A DNA stretch of 64,000 nt from DATACQ01 sp036555515 (GCA_036555515.1 DATBLC010000063.1:15043-79042); one strand, 5' to 3'. Positions 8,509 through 17,690 are shown, numbered from the stretch's first letter. Notes: generated by a model from the letters alone, not told the origin. Numbers and translations: made by a program.

Positions 8509-9558
8509 TTAGTTTTTCCACAGTTGTTTGAAAAATCCGCTCTGGTCGATTTCCTGAAGCAGTGAAAGATCAACAAAGCTCTCAGGCATCACTTTCTTTG
8601 CCCGCGGCTGCGATTCAGCCATGCCGTCTAAAATAAACTTAATGCCTTTAAGCGTCGGGTACGGGATTTTTTGAAGTCTTTCCGAATAAAAGGCATAGGC
8701 ATCGTCCAATAGCTCTTTTTCATCCACTCGCAAATACTTTTTCATTATCTGAATGGAAAACTCCCGGTCCGTCACAAAACGGTGCAGACCTTCCGCATAG
8801 GCTTGGACGAAAGACTTTACGATAGGTCGCCGCTCGCGCAAGTATTTGGTAGTAACCGTAAGACAAGTCTGCTGCAGCTCCACGCCGAGCGTGTTCAGAT
8901 CAAAAAGCTCTCTCATGCCGAGCCGTTTGGCCCGAGTCGTTTGGGGAGGATTGGCAAACCCTGCCTGCACGGCCCCTCTTTCCAACGCTGTGATAATTTC
9001 CGGCAGGCCGCCCAACTGAATGATAGCGACGTCCGTGCCGCGCTTGAGACCGAAGCGCTCAAGAAAAAGCCCCACGGCGGTTTCACTCAATGCGCCGAAT
9101 CGTGATATCCCTAGTTTTTTTCCTTTGAGATCTTCCGGCGTCTTAATTTCCGGCCGGGCGTAAATCGAGCCAGCAAGCCTGTCCTGCACGCTGGCTATGA
9201 TTCTCACATCCGCCCCGGCTAAAATAGCGCCGGCAGTAGAAACTCCGGTAACTTGAGCCAGCTGAATTTCACCCGCGATCAGCGCCTGGGTGGCTGCGAC
9301 CGCAGGAATATAAATGAGCTCTGCCTCTATACCGTATTTTGACAGGTAACCGCCCTCCTTTGCCATCCAAGGAGCCGCCTGGCCTGCCGTCAGAGCTGCA
9401 TAGCCGAGCTTGATGGACTGAGCAAAAGCCTTTGCGCTCAAACTGAGCAAGACCAATGTCAGCGCCGCGATGAGAGATTTATGGACGAGAAGCCGGCGTC
9501 GGCTCCGATCAGAAACTCGGTTCGCGAACAATGATTGCGGGAGAATGTAAGAGTTCAT
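8509..9558 (-). CDS. NMT1-like ABC transporter substrate-binding protein
   Basis: 349 residues. The start at 9558 has GGAGGAT upstream. The N-terminus is longer than in the paralogues: about 20 polar residues precede an RSRRRLLVHKS segment and a hydrophobic core ending AKAFA, so the signal peptide extends to about residue 46 and contains consecutive arginines. Motifs: IKLGYAALTAGQAAPWMAKEGG, PEDLKGKKLGISRFG near 120, RGAVQAGFANPPQTTRAK. First gene of the three-gene orphan binding-protein row. Ligand unknown. Confidence 0.85.
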   Translation of the reverse strand: MNSYILPQSLFANRVSDRSRRRLLVHKSLIAALTLVLLSLSAKAFAQSIKLGYAALTAGQAAPWMAKEGGYLSKYGIEAELIYIPAVAATQALIAGEIQLAQVTGVSTAGAILAGADVRIIASVQDRLAGSIYARPEIKTPEDLKGKKLGISRFGALSETAVGLFLERFGLKRGTDVAIIQLGGLPEIITALERGAVQAGFANPPQTTRAKRLGMRELFDLNTLGVELQQTCLTVTTKYLRERRPIVKSFVQAYAEGLHRFVTDREFSIQIMKKYLRVDEKELLDDAYAFYSERLQKIPYPTLKGIKFILDGMAESQPRAKKVMPESFVDLSLLQEIDQSGFFKQLWKN

Positions 9559-9737
9559 TTCTGGATCCTCCTCTGTCGCATTGCTTCACGTTTGTCCGAC
9601 CTTCACCTCCCTTGAGTCCGAACTGGAGACCCCGTCTCAACGCAAGCGGCTAAGTGGACGCGTCTTAGTATAGATGAACACAGCTGTCAACAGCTTTTCA
9701 GGGCATCCGGAATAGCGTGTGCGGGCCTCACGTTAAC

Positions 9738-9879
9738 AGGTTGCTGAAAAACCCATCGTTTGCCCTTCGAGAGTCTCAGGGCGAACGGTTCGGAACTTGA
9801 AATGATTGAGTATTTTCCGTTCTGCTGAGCTTGCCGAGTTATTAGCTTGTCGAAGCATTCCGGACTTTTTCAGCAACCT
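9738..9879. repeat. Family A palindromic repeat, copy 1
   Basis: Ends AGGTTGCTGAAAAA (9738-9751) and TTTTTCAGCAACCT (9866-9879) are exact inverted repeats. The core carries TTCGAGAGTCTCAGGGCGAACGG and a partly complementary CCGTTC...GCTTGTCGAAGC. The right end is one base from the stop codon (9881-9883) of the TenA-like gene, so on the minus strand the repeat directly follows that gene. It fills much of the gene-free stretch 9559-9880. Confidence 0.75.
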
Positions 9880-9880
9880 A

Positions 9881-10549
9881 CTAAGGAGCAGAACTCTTGT
9901 AGAGTGTATCCCAGTACATGAGCTCGTACGCCTGCAGTAAGCGGGCCGCACGGTGGATCAGGCGCGGCTCGGCGCCACGATCGAGCCCTTGCTGAATAAC
10001 GCTCAGGGCGTCGGCTTCAAACGTCGCCGGAGGGGAGGCGAACAGATCAAAAAACGCGACCTCATTCTCACGCAGGCCGAAACGCTCTTTCAAGATACGG
10101 CTTAGCCGACCACAGTTCTCACCCCAGGCGGGAAAATTGAATAAGTAGGCCGCAGCAATCTCGGCGTCGGAGCCATAGAGCGCAAGCCACGCCATGTAGC
10201 AGGTGTAGGCATGAGCGCCGGGCAGTGGCTCGTGCTCGCGCAGTTGAGATTCGCTCAGGCCGAGGACATGGGCGAAAGTTAGCAAGGCATCGAAAGCAGC
10301 TCTTTCACCTTGCAGGACGCCCAGAAAAAAATCTCCGCTCGGCGCGCTCCCGAAGCGACTAACCAGTAAAGCCACGCTTCTTAGATCGCTCGCTATGATG
10401 TTGTACTGCTCGCCTGCAAAAAGAACCAGCTTCTCCCGCCCGATTTTTCCTTCCTCCAGAGCCTGGACGTAGGGATGGCGAAGAAGGTGTTCGGTCACGG
10501 GCTGCAAGTCGTTGGCGATCTCATTCAACAGAGCCTTGGCATCGGTCAT
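9881..10549 (-). CDS. TenA/PqqC-like haem-oxygenase-fold protein
   Basis: 222 residues. The ATG at 10549 is chosen over the one at 10555 because AAGGAGG (10556-10562) is 6 bases from the former but touches the latter. The protein is all-helical by composition and has the TenA-type order: RHPYVQALEEGKIGREKLVLFAGEQYNI near the start, HAYTCYMAWLALYGS in the middle, then NFPAWGENCGRLSRILKERFG, and a C-terminal ELMYWDTLY helix. TenA proteins hydrolyse pyrimidine degradation products of thiamin; relatives include PqqC and iron-dependent redox enzymes. Proximity to NMT1/THI5-like binding proteins would suit thiamin-precursor salvage, but that is only context. A regulatory role is not supported. Confidence 0.7.
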   Translation of the reverse strand: MTDAKALLNEIANDLQPVTEHLLRHPYVQALEEGKIGREKLVLFAGEQYNIIASDLRSVALLVSRFGSAPSGDFFLGVLQGERAAFDALLTFAHVLGLSESQLREHEPLPGAHAYTCYMAWLALYGSDAEIAAAYLFNFPAWGENCGRLSRILKERFGLRENEVAFFDLFASPPATFEADALSVIQQGLDRGAEPRLIHRAARLLQAYELMYWDTLYKSSAP

Positions 10550-10654
10550 GGTCATCCTCCTTGATCACGCTATCGGGCACGCGGGGCGGAATGAGCGATG
10601 CAAGAGACTTTTAGTCATGTTTTTTCTTTCTTACTGTTGCCTCATGCCTATTGC

Positions 10655-11650
10655 CTACTTAATCACTCGCTCCGCCCGCACCAGCACGTTGGGAGGAATC
10701 GTCACCCCGATCTGCTTGGCAGCTTTCAGATTGATAACAAACTCAAACTTTGTCGGCTGCTCCACCGGCAGATCGGCAGGCTTGGCTCCCTTCAAAATCT
10801 TGTCCACATAGGCGGCAGCGCGCCTGTCTAAATCGAATGGGTTCACTCCGTAGGTGATGAGCCCTCCCTCTTCCATGTATTCGCGACTGCGGTATATCGC
10901 CGGCAGCCGGTACTTTACCGTAAGGTCTACGACCTGTTTTCGACGAGAAGCGTAGATACCGCTCCCCAGCACCAGGATTGCATCAGCGCGCCCGTTGCCT
11001 GCTGCATGGAATGCAGATTCGAGATCATTAGCCCTTAGCACGTCAAGGTATTGAGGCGTCACTCCGAAAGCACCTGCGGCGATTTCGATCTCTTTTAACA
11101 ACTGCCCGTGGCCTGGAGTGGTCGACGTCCCGAGGACCGCCAAGCGCGAGAGCCGGGGAATGATCTCTTTCAGAAGCTCCACGTGTTTTCCACTTATCTC
11201 TGGCGCCAGGCTCGAGAGTCCCGTAATATTCCCGCCGGGTCGCGCCAGGCTGGCGACGAAGCCATTCCCGACCGGATCGGTATCGCGCGACATCACAATG
11301 GGGATGGTAGCAGTTGCTGCCTTCGCAAAACGAGTGGGTCCCGGACCACTCGTAACGATGACGTCTACTTTGAGCCGCACGAGCTCAGCTGCAAGCGCAG
11401 GAAGACGATCTAATTTGCTATCTGCATACCGATACTCGACGAGAATGTTACTCCCCTCTACATACCCGAGCTCGCGCAAACCCTGCCGAAATGCCTCATT
11501 ACGAGGCGCGCCGGAGGAGGCCGACACACTATATAGCAATCCTATCCGGGGAATCTTCGCCGTCTGCTGCGCCTCGGCAAATAAAACAGTTGTCAGTAAG
11601 ACAGTTGCGAGCACAGCGAAAACCGTACGACAAAAGACGTTCTTTCTCAT
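10655..11650 (-). CDS. ABC_sub_bind-type (PF04392-like) substrate-binding protein, intact copy 1
   Basis: 331 residues with a signal peptide ending near FAEA (about residue 27). Upstream GAGAGGAAG supports ATG 11650. Motifs shared with the neighbouring copies: IPRIGLLYS, FRQGLRELGYVEG, AAELVRLKVDVIV, SLARPGGNITGLSSL, a KGAKPADLPVEQPTKFE block, and the C-terminal INLKAAKQIGVTIPPNVL segment. The family is the periplasmic-binding fold of COG2984 (TrpX-like) proteins, several of which bind aromatic amino acids. No permease is adjacent. This is the downstream-most intact member of a minus-strand tandem array running to 18816. Confidence 0.85.
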   Translation of the reverse strand: MRKNVFCRTVFAVLATVLLTTVLFAEAQQTAKIPRIGLLYSVSASSGAPRNEAFRQGLRELGYVEGSNILVEYRYADSKLDRLPALAAELVRLKVDVIVTSGPGPTRFAKAATATIPIVMSRDTDPVGNGFVASLARPGGNITGLSSLAPEISGKHVELLKEIIPRLSRLAVLGTSTTPGHGQLLKEIEIAAGAFGVTPQYLDVLRANDLESAFHAAGNGRADAILVLGSGIYASRRKQVVDLTVKYRLPAIYRSREYMEEGGLITYGVNPFDLDRRAAAYVDKILKGAKPADLPVEQPTKFEFVINLKAAKQIGVTIPPNVLVRAERVIK

Positions 11651-11710
11651 GACTTCCTCTCCCGCGTTTTCATTCTGCGCTACGCCCTTTGCCCTCTGCG
11701 CTCTGCTCTC

Positions 11711-12698
11711 TCACTTGACTACCCTGTCCGCCCTTGCCAGCACATTCGGCGGAATTGTCAGGCCGATCTGCTTTGCTGCTTTCAAATTGATAATGAACTC
11801 GAACTTGATCGGTTGCTCGACAGGCAAGTCGGCGGGCTTCGCCCCTTTGAGGATCGTGTCCACGTAAATAGCCGCGCGCCGATAGAGGTCATCGAAATCT
11901 GTCCCGTAAGACATGAGGCCGCCTTCATTGATAAACTCCTGCTGGTAGTAAATAGCGGGAAAGCGGTACTTGGCGGCAAGCTCAACGATCCGCTTTCTTT
12001 CGGAGAGAAAGAACGGAGAGCCGGTCGTCATGATCGCGCTCACCTGTTTTTGCTTGGCCGTTTGAAAAACCTTCTCTAAACTTTTGGGTTCGGCTTGAGT
12101 CTTGATCTCCTCCAATTTCAGCCTCAGCGCCGCAGCCGCAGGCTTGAGCTCTCTCAATTGGAGTTCTCCTGATACGCCGCTTCCCCGCAGCAGTCCAACT
12201 CGCGCGAGCCTGGGAACTGCATCCTTTAGTACCTCCAGCCTTTTGCTATTTAGCTCGGGCGATAAACTTGCGTTCCCGGTGACATTGCCTCCCGGCCGCG
12301 CTAGACTGACAACCAGACCTGCACCTACGGGGTCCCCAACGTTCGCCATCACGATGGGGATGGTCGTGGTGGCGTTCTTGGCCGCTGACGCAGATGGTGT
12401 GTCGGTGGCCACGATTAGATCAACCTTAAAGGCGAACCAGGTCCGCCGCAAGCTCAGGCAGGCGTTCAGTGCCTTTGTTCTCTCCAAATCGATATTCGAT
12501 TGTGAGATTCTTTCCCTCAATCCATCCAAGCTTGCTCAGCTCTTGCCGGAACGCGTTCACGAGGATCGCGCTACCGGAAGCAGTGCTTGTATCGAGGAAA
12601 CCTATGCGAAAAATTTTCCCTGGCTGCTGCGCCCAAACTGGAAGGCAAAGCGCATGGAGCATGGCGCCTAAGAAAATTATGACAATTCGTCTATGCAT
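11711..12698 (-). pseudogene. ABC_sub_bind-type substrate-binding protein, frameshifted copy
   Basis: The first about 90 codons from ATG 12698 encode a signal peptide (to about residue 23), GKIFRIGFLDTSTASGS and LPELAADLVRL, then stop. The rest of the protein, starting KVDLIVATDTPSASAAK and ending LARADRVVK, continues in another frame. The break is at about 12427-12431, where the expected CTT-AAG reads CTTTAAGG, that is one extra T. No other defect is visible, so this is either a recent single-base lesion or an assembly error. Belongs to the tandem array. Confidence 0.8.
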
Positions 12699-12893
12699 CG
12701 ACCTCTCCTAGTCGCTCGCCATTGCCCATGTACCTTGACTTGCAAATGACCGGCACCCTATGATGCTCCTATTGAAAGATGAAGGTTTAGGCCAGAACTT
12801 GTTGAAGACCGCAACGTAGCGGTAAAGCGTTTTCCCGTTCAAGCTCGCGTCGCAGTGAGATTCCCGGCAGACCGCGTGGATTAGTTGCCCAAG

Positions 12894-13199
12894 ATGCTTC
12901 GCTCTGTAACGGATCTGCTGGGACACGAGATTTATCTGACCGATGAACGTTGGGCGCATGTTTGCGAAGAACATCCCGAAATGCAGGCTTATGAAAGCGA
13001 AGTTTTGGAGACGATTCAGAGAGGGCGACGGTTTCAAGATGCGTTCCGTCCCAATGTGTCCCTTTATTATCGCGATTTCGAAAACTTGCCCGCCGACAAT
13101 ACCACCATCGTCGCCTTGGTTACGTTCAGCTTCAGACCTGACGGAGCCGAAAACAATTTCGTCGTGACAGCGTATCAGATTTCGCGACAGAAGGGGTGA
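12894..13199 (+). CDS. BECR-fold-like toxin candidate, paired with DUF2283
   Basis: About 101 residues from ATG 12894 (a TTG at 12885 is also possible; neither has a clear ribosome site). The sequence HEIYLTDERWAHVCEEHPEM, followed by a strand-rich half with SLYYRDFENLPADNTTIVALVTF and a final NFVVTAYQI strand, has the size and strand order of small RelE/barnase-like (BECR) nucleases of toxin-antitoxin loci. It stops 3 bases before a DUF2283 gene. Opposite strand to the surrounding binding-protein array. The toxin function is inferred from architecture and pairing only. Confidence 0.55.
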   Translation: MLRSVTDLLGHEIYLTDERWAHVCEEHPEMQAYESEVLETIQRGRRFQDAFRPNVSLYYRDFENLPADNTTIVALVTFSFRPDGAENNFVVTAYQISRQKG

Positions 13200-13202
13200 A
13201 CT

Positions 13203-13550
13203 ATGAGACCGACCCGTATCACTTACGATCCCGACGGCGACGTGCTTTACGTTAACTTCGGACAACCCACGGCATCGACCGGGTATCAGCTTTCCGATCA
13301 GATACTGCTTCGAGTCGATCCCAAGGCGCAGACGGCCTCTGGATTGACGATTTTCAATTATTCTCTCCATGCATCCGCCGCGCGCGAGATTCCCCTGCCC
13401 GGGATCGAAGAACAGGGGGACGTAAAAGCGTTGCTTCTGAACATTCTTGGTTCCCCTCCTGTCAATCAATTTCTCACCGTCGTTACGCGAGAAGGGGGAA
13501 TATTCGCCAATCTACTCAGCCCATCCCTGCAACAAGCAGTTGGCGGCTGA
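13203..13550 (+). CDS. DUF2283 family protein, probable antitoxin-like partner
   Basis: 115 residues. The N-terminal half, RITYDPDGDVLYVNFGQPTAS ... ILLRVDPKAQTASGLTIFN, is the DUF2283 pattern (Y-D-x-x-x-D-x-LY). The C-terminal half extends past the domain (LPLPG-like segment, then LLLNILGSPPVNQFL). GAAGGGG before the ATG at 13203 and the 3-base gap to the preceding stop suggest translational coupling. DUF2283 proteins commonly lie next to DUF4258-type or similar small nuclease-like genes. Confidence 0.7.
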   Translation: MRPTRITYDPDGDVLYVNFGQPTASTGYQLSDQILLRVDPKAQTASGLTIFNYSLHASAAREIPLPGIEEQGDVKALLLNILGSPPVNQFLTVVTREGGIFANLLSPSLQQAVGG

Positions 13551-13606
13551 TGCCGCAACCGATCCGTCAACGCGCGTTGAAAAACTCGCTCCTCACTCCT
13601 AACTTT

Positions 13607-13764
13607 CTCCTGCCGTAACACCGCCAAGAGCCCTGCCATACCAGAAGCAGTGCTTCCATCCAGGAAACCTATGCGAAAATTTTTCCCGTCTGCTGCGCTT
13701 GAGCGGACGAGCATAGTGCAAAGAGCAAAGCGCTAAGCACAAGACCAAAAAATCCCTTTCTCAT
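13607..13764 (-). pseudogene. N-terminal stub of an ABC_sub_bind-type substrate-binding protein
   Basis: From ATG 13764 a signal peptide is readable (MRKGFFGLVLSALLFALC, then AQAQQTGKIF), followed by a stop caused by a missing base. In the next frame FRIGFLDGSTASGMAGLLAVLRQE continues the homology for about 20 residues. Homology to the copy at 11711-12698 ends there. Confidence 0.75.
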
Positions 13765-13970
13765 GGGTTGCTCTCGTTATTTACCTTTGCTTGTTGCCCC
13801 ATTCGCTGTGCGATTTTTCACTGAATCACTTCGTCACCTCGGACCGGCGCGTCCGGGAGGAGCGATAAAGATTTCGTCATAAATATCGCTTCCATGTCAG
13901 CTCAATGCCGCTTGACAACAAGATCGAGTTCCTACAACCTGCATGGTGAGAAGTCGAAAAGAGGTTCCGT

Positions 13971-14540
13971 GTGTCTACTTTTCCACAAAGCATTCCTCCA
14001 GGTAAAATCATACTCACCTATGACGACTACTGTCTCCTGCCCAACGACCGTAACCGTTATGAGATACTCGATGGAGAGCTTTCCGTGACGCCGGCGCCGA
14101 CTACGAGGCATCAAACAGTTCTGGGTAACCTTCACCGGTTTCTCGCCAACTATGTTGTTGCCAACCAGTTTGGAAAGCTTTTCATTGCACCCACAGACCT
14201 TATCCTTGCGCCCACCACCGTCATCCAACCGGACCTCATCTTTATCGGCAACGATCGCCGCCACATTCTTACGGAGCGGGCCATCGAAGGGCCTCCGACT
14301 CTTGTCATCGAAGTTTTGTCTCCCACGACTCACCGCACAGACCGCGTGACCAAGGCCCAGCTTTATGCCAGGCACAACGTGCCCAATTACTGGCTCATAG
14401 ATCCGGATCAGCGAACCCTCGAAGCCTATGAGTTGGTCATAGACCACTATCATTTGGCCGCGAGCGCCCGAGACGCTGAGCTGTTTGATCCTTTGCTTTT
14501 CCCCGGTCTTTCCATTCTGCTCTCCGATCTTTGGGCGTGA
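13971..14540 (+). CDS. Uma2 family (DUF820) nuclease-like protein
   Basis: 189 residues from GTG 13971 with GAGG at 13961-13964. Shows the Uma2 pattern: YEILDGELSVTPAPTTRHQ near the start, then the PD-(D/E)xK-type core with IQPDLIFIGNDR, PPTLVIEVLSPTT and VTKAQLYARHNVPNYWLIDPDQRTLE. In this fold the acidic residues of QPDL and the E of IEVLSP are the metal-binding candidates; all are present. Role unknown; the family is abundant in cyanobacteria and environmental genomes and is often proposed to be transposon- or defence-derived. It sits between two fragments of decayed binding-protein genes. Confidence 0.8.
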   Translation: MSTFPQSIPPGKIILTYDDYCLLPNDRNRYEILDGELSVTPAPTTRHQTVLGNLHRFLANYVVANQFGKLFIAPTDLILAPTTVIQPDLIFIGNDRRHILTERAIEGPPTLVIEVLSPTTHRTDRVTKAQLYARHNVPNYWLIDPDQRTLEAYELVIDHYHLAASARDAELFDPLLFPGLSILLSDLWA

Positions 14541-14583
14541 CCCTCACACCTTTTGCTTCACCTCTCGTGCCTCGAGGTAATGC

Positions 14584-14703
14584 CTATCGAACTATTCTTG
14601 TCGCCCGTGCTAGCACGTCCGATGGAATCGTTATTCCGATCTGCTTGGCAGCTTTCAGATTAACGACAAACTCAAACTTCTTCGGCTGCTCCACGGGCAG
14701 GTC
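14584..14703 (-). pseudogene. C-terminal stub of an ABC_sub_bind-type substrate-binding protein
   Basis: Thirty-nine in-frame codons ending in TAG at 14584 read DLPVEQPKKFEFVVNLKAAK then QIGITIPSDVLARATRIVR, the last segment of this family. The upstream body is missing and is replaced by the DUF2442/DUF4160 pair. The DUF2442 stop codon overlaps its first bases. Confidence 0.8.
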
Positions 14704-14947
14704 ATCCCGCCTTCCTCGTCTTCGCCGCTTTGATCATTCCATCAATCGAAAGATCTTCGTCTAACTCCGGCCAGTGGATACCGTAGCCCGACGGTGAGAT
14801 CTCGAAATTTCCTTTAGTACGCTCGTCTGCTGAGGCGAGCTTCTTGGAGTGTTGCCGCAGGTCAATTCTAAAGTCCCGACCATCGACCGTTAACAGAAGA
14901 AAGTGTTTGTCAAAGCGAACGTTTTTTACGTTATGGTATTTCTTCAT
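14702..14947 (-). CDS. DUF2442 domain protein
   Basis: 81 residues from ATG 14947. Typical DUF2442 strand pattern with DKHFLLLTVDGRDFRIDL and the terminal GIHWPELDEDLSIDGMI motif. The ATG overlaps the TAA of the DUF4160 gene by one base (TAATG), with AGGAG about 8 bases upstream, so the two genes are translationally coupled. DUF4160-DUF2442 pairs occur widely as small two-gene modules and are suspected to be toxin-antitoxin-like; biochemical function unproven. Confidence 0.8.
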   Translation of the reverse strand: MKKYHNVKNVRFDKHFLLLTVDGRDFRIDLRQHSKKLASADERTKGNFEISPSGYGIHWPELDEDLSIDGMIKAAKTRKAG

Positions 14948-15198
14948 TATTTTTTCTCCTGGAACTTGTCCCACTCACTCTCGATATACTCAAAATGTTC
15001 GAAAATAATTCTCTTGACTTCCCGCTTGTCCTTGCCGGTCATTCGATAGCTAAACGCCTCCGCCAAATCAAAGTTCCTTCTGTCGAGCCAGTATTTACAT
15101 TCTTTCTCGGCTTTTCGACAATGAATATGAATCGGTTCGTTCGCTTCGTTAGCATAGAAAAAGAAGCGCCACCCACGAATTAGAAGTATTGTCGGCAA
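14947..15198 (-). CDS. DUF4160 domain protein
   Basis: 83 residues. The start is a TTG at 15198, giving the family N-terminus (MPTILLIRGWRFFFYANE), with GGGAGG about 9 bases upstream. The EPIHIHCRKAEKECKYWL segment with its HxH pair is the DUF4160 hallmark. Cotranscribed with and overlapping DUF2442. A possible toxin-antitoxin-like pair; inserted in the binding-protein graveyard. Confidence 0.8.
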   Translation of the reverse strand: MPTILLIRGWRFFFYANEANEPIHIHCRKAEKECKYWLDRRNFDLAEAFSYRMTGKDKREVKRIIFEHFEYIESEWDKFQEKK

Positions 15199-15265
15199 TG
15201 ATCATTTCCTCCCTTGGAGTGTACTCGATTAACGTATCGCCAGCATTTCCAGTTTGGGTTTTAGA

Positions 15266-15500
15266 TTAATGGGGCATTTTAATCACTCTGTCCGCCCGCG
15301 CCAGCGCATTCGGCGGAATCGCCTAACATTTTAGATTTTCGATACTGCGACCTCGCTCAGTACAGGTTTTGGATTGGCGAGCTACCTATTAGGAGTCCTA
15401 TTTGTGGAATCTTTGGTGTCGTTTGGGCCTGAGCGGAAACGCCGAACGCTAACAGCATGGCGCTCGATAGAATTGTCGCTTTGAGATTGCGGACTGCGGA
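15266..15500 (-). pseudogene. Collapsed ABC_sub_bind-type gene: N-terminal stub joined to C-terminal stub
   Basis: Around 15360-15490 the minus strand reads a signal peptide core and mature start (LSSAMLLAFGVSAQAQTTPK, IPQIGLLIGS). About 40 bp downstream, at 15266-15323, it reads AIPPNALARADRVIK, the C-terminal end. About 270 codons between them are missing. Interpreted as an internal deletion of an array member. Confidence 0.7.
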
Positions 15501-15588
15501 GTTTAAATGCGGTCCGGCAAAGCAATGGATCCAACTTCGTTTCATCGTCCCTGTTCTCATTCCGCAATCCGCATTTCGCGATCCTAAA

Positions 15589-15634
15589 TCATCGAACCAC
15601 CCGATCCCATCGCGCCAACACATTCGGCGGAATC
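15589..15634 (-). pseudogene. C-terminal micro-stub of an ABC_sub_bind-type gene
   Basis: About 15 codons, IPPNVLARWDRVVR plus TGA, lying 43 bp downstream of the stop codon of the intact copy at 15677-16663. A leftover of a collapsed tandem copy. Confidence 0.7.
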
Positions 15635-15676
15635 TTACGATTCTGGATTTCGGACTGCGGATTTTGGATTGTTCGG

Positions 15677-16663
15677 TCATCGGATCACCTTATCGACTCT
15701 GGCTAAAACATTGGGTGGAATGGTTAATCCGATCTGCTTGGCTGCCTTTAAGTTGATGATGAACTCGAATTTCTTCGGCTGCTCAATGGGCAGGTCGGCG
15801 GGCTTTGCTCCTTTTAGGATTTTATCGACGTAGGTAGCAGCGCGCCGCCACAACTCGTGGAAGTCCGCTCCGTAGGACATCAGACCGCCAGCATCCGGAT
15901 TGTCCCTCACGGTGAAAATGGCCGGTAGCCGGCTCTTTGCGACAAGGTCCAAAATCTGTCGTCGATGGATGCCGATCAGCGGACTACCGAGAACCATAAG
16001 CGCCCCGGCGCGCTCTTTTCTCATCATGTTAAAGGCACGCTCGAAATCCTCAGGCCCCGTGACTGGCACGGAAAGAACCGTCACACGGAATGCTGAGGCT
16101 ATATCCTGGATGTCCTTCAATTGGCGCAGAAGCGTCGGGTTGGCCGCATGGAAGAAGACGGCGATCCGAGATGCCGAAGGGACAACTTCCTTGAGAATTT
16201 CAAGCCGTTTGGTGGCGAGGACCGAGTGGAGGTCCGACAGTCCTGTAATATTTCCACCCGAGCGCGCAAGGCTGGCGATTATCCCGTCCCCGATAGGATC
16301 TGGATGGACCGTCATTACGATGGGGATCGTGTTGGTAGCATTCTTCGCGGCAAGAATAGCCGCCTCGCCGTAGACCACGAGGATATCGACTTTGAGACGA
16401 ATAAGCTCCGCTAGTGATTCAGAGATTTTTTCAAATTGCCCGGCCGCATATCGCTGCTCGATGGCGATGTTTTTACCCTCGATATAGCCCAGCTCTTGCA
16501 TCCCGCGCTGGAAATGGACAAAGCGGTTCTTGTCAGATTCAGCCGACGCTGCCGATAGATAACCTATGCGGGCGACTTTCCCCGCCTGCTGCGCCTCTGT
16601 TAAGCCAGTGATCAGCAAGACGGTCATCAGTAAACAGTAAGGAACAAGAATTTTTACGCGCAT
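15677..16663 (-). CDS. ABC_sub_bind-type substrate-binding protein, intact copy 2
   Basis: 328 residues; signal peptide to about residue 24 (ends GLTEA). AGGAGA upstream of ATG 16663. Motifs: VARIGYLSAASAES, FQRGMQELGYIEGKN, LAELIRLKVDILVVYG, SLARSGGNITGLSDL, LPIEQPKKFEFIINLKAAK and NVLARVDKVIR. It diverges from its neighbours in the ligand loops (for example DLHSVLATKRLEIL), so paralogues may differ in ligand. Orphan binding protein with no adjacent permease. Confidence 0.85.
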   Translation of the reverse strand: MRVKILVPYCLLMTVLLITGLTEAQQAGKVARIGYLSAASAESDKNRFVHFQRGMQELGYIEGKNIAIEQRYAAGQFEKISESLAELIRLKVDILVVYGEAAILAAKNATNTIPIVMTVHPDPIGDGIIASLARSGGNITGLSDLHSVLATKRLEILKEVVPSASRIAVFFHAANPTLLRQLKDIQDIASAFRVTVLSVPVTGPEDFERAFNMMRKERAGALMVLGSPLIGIHRRQILDLVAKSRLPAIFTVRDNPDAGGLMSYGADFHELWRRAATYVDKILKGAKPADLPIEQPKKFEFIINLKAAKQIGLTIPPNVLARVDKVIR

Positions 16664-16706
16664 CTATTCGTTCTCCTGTTCACTGTTAACTGATCACTGA
16701 CAACTA

Positions 16707-17690
16707 TTATCTAATGACTCGATCCGCTCTCGCCAACACGTTCGGCGGAATTGTCAGCCCGACTCGTTTCGCCGCGTTCAAATTGATGATGAGTTCGAAT
16801 TTAGTCGGCTGTTCTACAGGAAGATCAGCCGGTTTTGCTCCTTTAAGGATCTTATCCACATAGATGGCCGCGCGGCGATCCATATCGGTAAAGCTCGCGC
16901 CGTAGCTCATCAGCCCTCCGGATTCAACGTACTGGCTCTGGTGGTATATCGCCGGGAATCGGTGCTTCACCGAGAGTTCTACAAGCTGCGGTCGGTGAGA
17001 AAAGAGAACGGGGCTCGTCATCGTAAGGATTCCGTCAGCATGTTCCTTTTCTGCGGCTCGAAATGCCTGCTCAATGTCCTTCGGACTGCCCACATCCAGG
17101 TATTGGATCTTCCCTTTAAACGCTGCGGCGGCGAGCTCCGTCTCCTTCAAAACTTGTGCGGAGCCTGGGATCGTTGAATCTCCAAGCACCGCGACTCGGG
17201 ACAATTTAGGAACGGTCTCCTTCAAGAGCTCCAGCCGTTTGCCGCTCAACTCCGGGTCGAGCGCTGCCAATCCAGTGATATTTCCACCGGGTCTCGCTAG
17301 GCTCGCGACAAACCCATTGCCGACCGGATCATTATCCTGGAGCATGATAATGGGAATCGTAGGGCTTGCTGCTTTGGCGGCACGGGTTGGCAATGAACTG
17401 GTAGTGACGATGATGTCCACCTTGAGACGCACGAGTTCAGCCGCTAGCTCCATCAGCCGATCTTGGCTGCCTTCTGCGTAGCGATATTCAATGATTATGT
17501 TTTTCCCTTCCAAGTAACCGAGTTCGCGCAAACCCTGCCGGAATGCCTCCTGGCGGATCGTAATACCGGATGGTGAAGCAGGAGTTAGGTATCCTATGCG
17601 AGGGATTTTTGTTGTTTGCTGAGCGTCTGCTGCCGCGCATAGGGCAAAGAGCACAGCGCAAAGGGTAAGACAGATGACGTCCTTGGTCAT
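16707..17690 (-). CDS. ABC_sub_bind-type substrate-binding protein, intact copy 3
   Basis: 327 residues. ATG 17690 has CGGAGG 7-8 bases upstream and opens a standard signal peptide (MTKDVICLTLCAVLFALC, ending ADA); an upstream ATG at 17729 lacks this. Motifs: IPRIGYLTPASPSG, FRQGLRELGYLEGKN, LVRLKVDIIVTTSS, SLARPGGNITGLAAL, LPVEQPTKFELIINLNAAK. Very close to intact copy 1 over the ligand lobe (NDPVGNGFVASLARPG against TDPVGNGFVASLARPG), pointing to recent duplication. Confidence 0.85.
   Translation of the reverse strand: MTKDVICLTLCAVLFALCAAADAQQTTKIPRIGYLTPASPSGITIRQEAFRQGLRELGYLEGKNIIIEYRYAEGSQDRLMELAAELVRLKVDIIVTTSSLPTRAAKAASPTIPIIMLQDNDPVGNGFVASLARPGGNITGLAALDPELSGKRLELLKETVPKLSRVAVLGDSTIPGSAQVLKETELAAAAFKGKIQYLDVGSPKDIEQAFRAAEKEHADGILTMTSPVLFSHRPQLVELSVKHRFPAIYHQSQYVESGGLMSYGASFTDMDRRAAIYVDKILKGAKPADLPVEQPTKFELIINLNAAKRVGLTIPPNVLARADRVIR

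Noticed and set aside
9881..10549. TenA-like protein as a transcriptional regulator
   Set aside because: No DNA-binding domain is present; the old 'transcriptional activator TenA' label reflects a historical annotation, not a domain.
12708..13469. Minus-strand open frame of 253 codons
   Set aside because: Antisense to the BECR-like and DUF2283 genes, no ribosome site and no recognisable domain.
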